Assembly (NCBI GenBank): GCA_003157945.1
Contig: PMFY01000075.1
Span: 2,476-8,429 of the forward strand
Source: Acidimicrobiaceae bacterium
GTDB lineage: Bacteria > Actinomycetota > Acidimicrobiia > Acidimicrobiales > RAAP-2
Reading direction: 5' to 3'
DNA length: 5,954 nt
Positions 5,109 through 5,954 of the stretch are shown in pieces. A model generated the notes under the pieces. That model was given only the letters and a program-made list of their open reading frames with translations, was not told where the DNA came from and did no database searches. Numbering within the stretch: the first letter of the stretch is position 1; each line of letters starts with the position of its first letter. The position numbers were made by a program, and so were the translations under genes.

Positions 5109-5229
5109 CGGCATGCCTCCCGTCGTGTCACAACTGTGGTTCCCTCACTCGATTCCACCGGGTCACCGCCGTCCGGACGGGGCGCCACCGGTCCCCGGCG
5201 GCGCTCGGCCGGTCCCGGCGCCGGGCGGC
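5109..5229 (-). other. purH-folD intergenic spacer with GC-rich inverted and direct repeats
   Basis: This 121-bp gap holds several small symmetric elements. There are 12-bp palindromes at 5169-5180 (CCGTCCGGACGG) and 5214-5225 (CCCGGCGCCGGG). A possible stem pairs 5181-5191 with 5209-5222, as GGCGCC plus ACCGG with a CCC bulge. An imperfect direct repeat of CCGGTCCC(C)GGCG lies at 5188-5200 and 5209-5220. The half nearer folD is the less GC-rich part and contains CACA-AC-TGTG at 5129-5138. No TANNNT promoter and no T-tract were found. The spacer could be an attenuator, a processing site or just GC-rich filler. Confidence 0.35.
5116..5121 (-). promoter_or_regulatory. Ribosome binding site that decides the folD start
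   Basis: GGGAGG on the minus strand lies seven bases from the ATG at 5108 and one base from the ATG at 5114, so the inner ATG is favoured. A Shine-Dalgarno with no nearby TANNNT box suggests folD is translated from a longer mRNA, most simply one starting upstream of purH. Confidence 0.6.
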
Positions 5230-5954
5230 TCAGTGCCGGAAGTGGCGCTCGCCGCCCGCCATGACCATAGCGATCCCCGCGGCGTCGGCAGCGGCAATCA
5301 CCTCGTCGTCCCGGATCGACCCACCCGGCTGGACCACGGCGGCCACCCCGGCGTCGGCCAGCACCTGCATGCCGTCCGGGAAGGGGAAGAAGGCGTCCGA
5401 GGCGGCCGCGCCGCCCGTGGCCCGCTCACCCGCCTTCTGCACGGCGATCTGGGCCGCCACGACCCGCGACTGCTGGCCGGCGCCGATGCCGACGGCCTGT
5501 CCGGCCGTGACCACGGCGATGGCGTTGGACGTCGTGCGGGCGCACACCTTCCAGGCGATGCGGAGGTCCCGCCACTCGGCCTCGGTGGGACGCCGCTCCG
5601 TCGCCACCTCCCAGGTCGACGGGTCCACCAGGAACCGGTCGGTGTCCTGGACGAGCACGGAGTTGCCGAGGAACCGGTACTGGCGGACCAGCGCCTCGGG
5701 CGCCGGGGCCGACAGCAGCCGGGTGGCCTTGCGTTTGGACGACAGCTGGGCCAGGGCCTCCTCGTCGTAGGCGGGGGCGATGACCACGTCGGCCTGCGGG
5801 CCGGCGGCGATGGCCTCGGCCACGGCCACGGTGACGGGGCCGCCGATGGCCACGATGCCGCCGAAGGCGGACTGGGGGTCGCACTCGAGCGCGAGTTCGT
5901 AGGCCCGGACGAGGTCGGCGTCCAGGGCGGCACCGCACGGGTTGGCGTGCTTGA
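5230..5954 (-). CDS. purH: Bifunctional purine biosynthesis protein PurH, C-terminal part (AICAR transformylase)
   Basis: The gene enters from the right edge; 240 C-terminal residues are present, a little under half of a typical PurH of about 510-530. The reading begins with KHANPCG (fragment residues 1-7), the signature of the AICAR transformylase site, whose Lys-His pair takes part in formyl transfer from 10-formyl-THF to AICAR. Then follow AWKVCARTTSNAIAVV (133-148), GIGAGQQSRV (155-164), ASDAFFPFPDG (184-194), QPGGSIRD (208-215) and C-terminal RHFRH. The N-terminal IMP cyclohydrolase domain lies outside the window. The frame is open to the edge. A GTG at 5853 could be mistaken for a start, but PurH sequence continues upstream of it. 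folD follows after 121 bp on the same strand and supplies the formyl donor. Confidence 0.97.
   Translation of the reverse strand, partial: KHANPCGAALDADLVRAYELALECDPQSAFGGIVAIGGPVTVAVAEAIAAGPQADVVIAPAYDEEALAQLSSKRKATRLLSAPAPEALVRQYRFLGNSVLVQDTDRFLVDPSTWEVATERRPTEAEWRDLRIAWKVCARTTSNAIAVVTAGQAVGIGAGQQSRVVAAQIAVQKAGERATGGAAASDAFFPFPDGMQVLADAGVAAVVQPGGSIRDDEVIAAADAAGIAMVMAGGERHFRH

Noticed and set aside
5109..5114. Upstream ATG of folD giving a two-residue longer protein
   Set aside because: It is only one base from the GGGAGG ribosome site, whereas the ATG at 5108 has the optimal seven-base spacing.
5851..5853. GTG as the start of a short PurH-like protein
   Set aside because: The same frame continues upstream to the window edge with the conserved KHANPCG signature, so the GTG is an internal valine.

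Overview
The window is high-GC DNA densely packed with housekeeping genes, most likely from an actinobacterium and probably the class Acidimicrobiia. Three things suggest this: GC-rich codon use, start codons placed six bases after a TAGNNT box without a Shine-Dalgarno site (leaderless style), and a secreted or membrane protein with runs of five to six threonines, a style I associate with Acidimicrobiia. The class assignment is inference. The purH-folD and mdh neighbourhood resembles one seen in other actinobacteria.

Layout from left to right. At 1-92 (minus) is the start of an SRPBCC-fold (polyketide cyclase/START-like) protein that runs off the left edge. At 143-1138 (minus) is malate dehydrogenase, with a strong hairpin after its stop. 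A 75-bp divergent promoter region separates it from a plus-strand luciferase-like (LLM, probably F420-dependent) oxidoreductase at 1214-2140. That gene converges, with only 6 bp between, on metF (2147-3010, minus). Further right is a minus-strand run read from right to left: purH (C-terminal part, 5230-5954, cut by the right edge), folD (4254-5108), a standalone phosphomannose-isomerase-type cupin (3883-4257) and an unrecognised threonine-rich single-pass membrane protein (3074-3886). folD/cupin and cupin/membrane protein each overlap by the 4 bases ATGA, so these three are very likely cotranscribed and translationally coupled.

How the genes fit together. FolD converts 5,10-methylene-THF to 10-formyl-THF, the cofactor used by the PurH AICAR transformylase. 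MetF competes for the same methylene-THF to make 5-methyl-THF for methionine. So purH, folD and metF form a one-carbon/purine block, and mdh supplies the TCA cycle. The cupin and the Thr-rich membrane protein have no obvious folate role and are the least explained part of the window.

Genes that head a transcription unit (SRPBCC, mdh, LLM and, less exactly, metF) carry a TAGNNT box just before the ATG and no Shine-Dalgarno. The genes internal to the purH-folD run (folD, cupin, membrane protein) have clear purine-rich ribosome sites. I saw no tRNA or rRNA, CRISPR array, insertion sequence or phage gene. No clearly new multi-gene system is visible. The best leads are the leaderless promoter pattern and the cupin plus Thr-stalk protein pair.
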